8,370 nucleotides of DNA from Rhodospirillaceae bacterium (lineage in GTDB: Bacteria; Pseudomonadota; Alphaproteobacteria; MPNO01; UBA2964). This document shows, in pieces, positions 7,568-8,370 of the stretch. The position numbers and the translations under genes are program-made. Location of the stretch: contig PBOV01000119.1 in assembly GCA_002724505.1 (NCBI GenBank), forward strand, positions 1-8,370. Reading direction: 5' to 3'. Within the stretch, counting starts at the first letter, position 1, and each line of letters starts with the position of its first letter. The notes under the pieces were generated by a model. The model was not told the DNA's origin and made no database searches. It saw only the letters and a program-made list of their open reading frames with translations.

Positions 7568-8370
7568 CTGGCCCCCAATTCCACTGAAGCCACGAATTTC
7601 TTAAAGGCGTCACCGCGAACTTCGAAATTCTGCCACTGGTCAAATGACGCGCAGGCAGGTGATAATAGGACAGTGGGTTTGTTGGTATGTTCCTTGGATG
7701 CGGAAAAATAGGCCATTTGAGTGGCAGTTTCTAAATCCCCGCACTGTGTGACTCCAATTTTGTCGCCTAATGCAGTTTCAAATGCTCCTGCGGCATCGCC
7801 AATTAGAAATGCTTGTCGAATATTTGTGAGATATGGTTTTATAGCTTCTATACCGTCGTTTTTAGCAAGCCCTCCAGCTATCCAGTAAATATTGTTATGA
7901 CATGCCAATGCGCGGGCGGTTGAAACGCTGTTAGTCGCTTTGCTGTCATTGATAAAGGTGACACCATTTATTACCCCAATGTTTTCCATACGGTGAGGCA
8001 ATCCATGATAATTTGTAATTGCATCGGCAATAATGTCACTTTTGATTCCTAGTGCATGACCAACGGCAGCAGCAGCTGCTGCATTCTGCCAATTATGTTT
8101 GCCGGGTAGATTGGTAGCTTTGTTTAAGTCGCAAATGCATGTGTTATTTTGTTTGTATAAAGACCCGTTTTTGGCATAGAAGCCGTCGGAGAGATTTTTG
8201 GTCGTGGAGATTGGGTAGACTGTCCAGCTGTTTCGAGCGGATAATTCTCTATAAAGAGAACATCCGTATCTTTCATCAATACCGACAACGGCGGATTGTG
8301 GTTTGATGATGTTTTGTCGATCACGAAAAATTTTCCGCTTCGCGCTAAAATATCCATCCATATCGCCATG
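7564..8370 (-). CDS. murD: UDP-MurNAc-L-Ala--D-glutamate ligase MurD (5' part outside window)
   Basis: MurD adds D-Glu to UDP-MurNAc-L-Ala in the cytoplasm. The frame is open to the window edge and starts at HGDMDGY, a segment that lies in the central domain, so roughly the first 190 residues, including the P-loop, are missing. The 268 visible residues include SAKRKIF (9-15), whose Lys11 aligns with the carbamylated Lys198 of E. coli MurD, then GKHNWQNAAAA (90-100), GLPHRME (123-129), FINDSKATN (139-147), the phosphate and UMAG-side segment IAGGLAKND (164-172) and LLSPACASFDQW (235-246) with RGDAFKKFV near the end. The NDSKATN and LSPACASFDQ motifs identify MurD among the Mur ligases. An internal ATG at 8361 is not the start, because the frame continues upstream with conserved residues. 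The visible length and motifs fit an intact gene cut only by the window. Confidence 0.97.
   Translation of the reverse strand, partial: HGDMDGYFSAKRKIFRDRQNIIKPQSAVVGIDERYGCSLYRELSARNSWTVYPISTTKNLSDGFYAKNGSLYKQNNTCICDLNKATNLPGKHNWQNAAAAAAVGHALGIKSDIIADAITNYHGLPHRMENIGVINGVTFINDSKATNSVSTARALACHNNIYWIAGGLAKNDGIEAIKPYLTNIRQAFLIGDAAGAFETALGDKIGVTQCGDLETATQMAYFSASKEHTNKPTVLLSPACASFDQWQNFEVRGDAFKKFVASVELGAR

Noticed and set aside
8069..8082. Fourteen-base palindrome gcagcagctgctgc
   Set aside because: It encodes an alanine run in MurD (QNAAAAAAVG), a region that is Ala-rich in the family. GCA and GCT codons produce such symmetry by chance.
8359..8361. ATG at 8361 as the start of MurD
   Set aside because: The frame continues upstream to the window edge with HGD, part of the conserved HGDMDGY segment, so the gene is cut by the window and not truncated.

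Overview
This window is a continuous stretch of the division and cell wall (dcw) cluster of a Gram-negative bacterium. All eight genes lie on the minus strand, so transcription runs from high to low coordinates: murD (5' part missing) - ftsW - murG - murC - murB - ddl - ftsQ - ftsA (3' end missing). Gene order and protein features point to an alphaproteobacterium, probably Rhodospirillales-like. The main clues are the order murG-murC-murB-ddl-ftsQ-ftsA, the FtsA segments GIRDPRGM, HVTSDIARGLST and AERMKTLYGS, the FtsW loop with SGDSYQ, and the Ddl segment INTQPGLTP. The taxonomy is inferred from remembered family features, not from a database search. Base composition looks moderate, lower than in many cultured Rhodospirillales.

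Layout from the transcriptional start side: 8370-7564 C-terminal 268 residues of MurD; 7567-6443 FtsW; 6446-5316 MurG; 5319-3880 MurC; 3883-2951 MurB (TTG start); 2951-2031 D-Ala-D-Ala ligase; 2043-1162 FtsQ; a 42-base gap at 1120-1161; and 1119-1 FtsA (GTG start, 373 codons visible). From murD to ftsQ no base is non-coding: each junction overlaps by 1 to 13 bases, mostly by four (ATGA or TTGA). The ftsQ-ftsA gap is the only intergenic space. It holds the ftsA ribosome binding site and a TTAACCAT octamer that resembles a CtrA half-site.

The genes form one process. MurB and MurC make UDP-MurNAc and add L-Ala, MurD adds D-Glu, and Ddl supplies the D-Ala-D-Ala dipeptide that ends the stem. MurG adds GlcNAc to lipid I to give lipid II, and FtsW polymerises lipid II at the septum. 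FtsQ and FtsA are the membrane scaffold and the FtsZ membrane anchor of the divisome. MurE, MurF, MraY and FtsI would be expected beyond the right edge and FtsZ beyond the left edge.

The region is ordinary conserved core genome. I see no mobile element, CRISPR array, RNA gene, pseudogene or unknown system. The points worth a second look concern start codons, translational coupling and the small ftsQ-ftsA gap.
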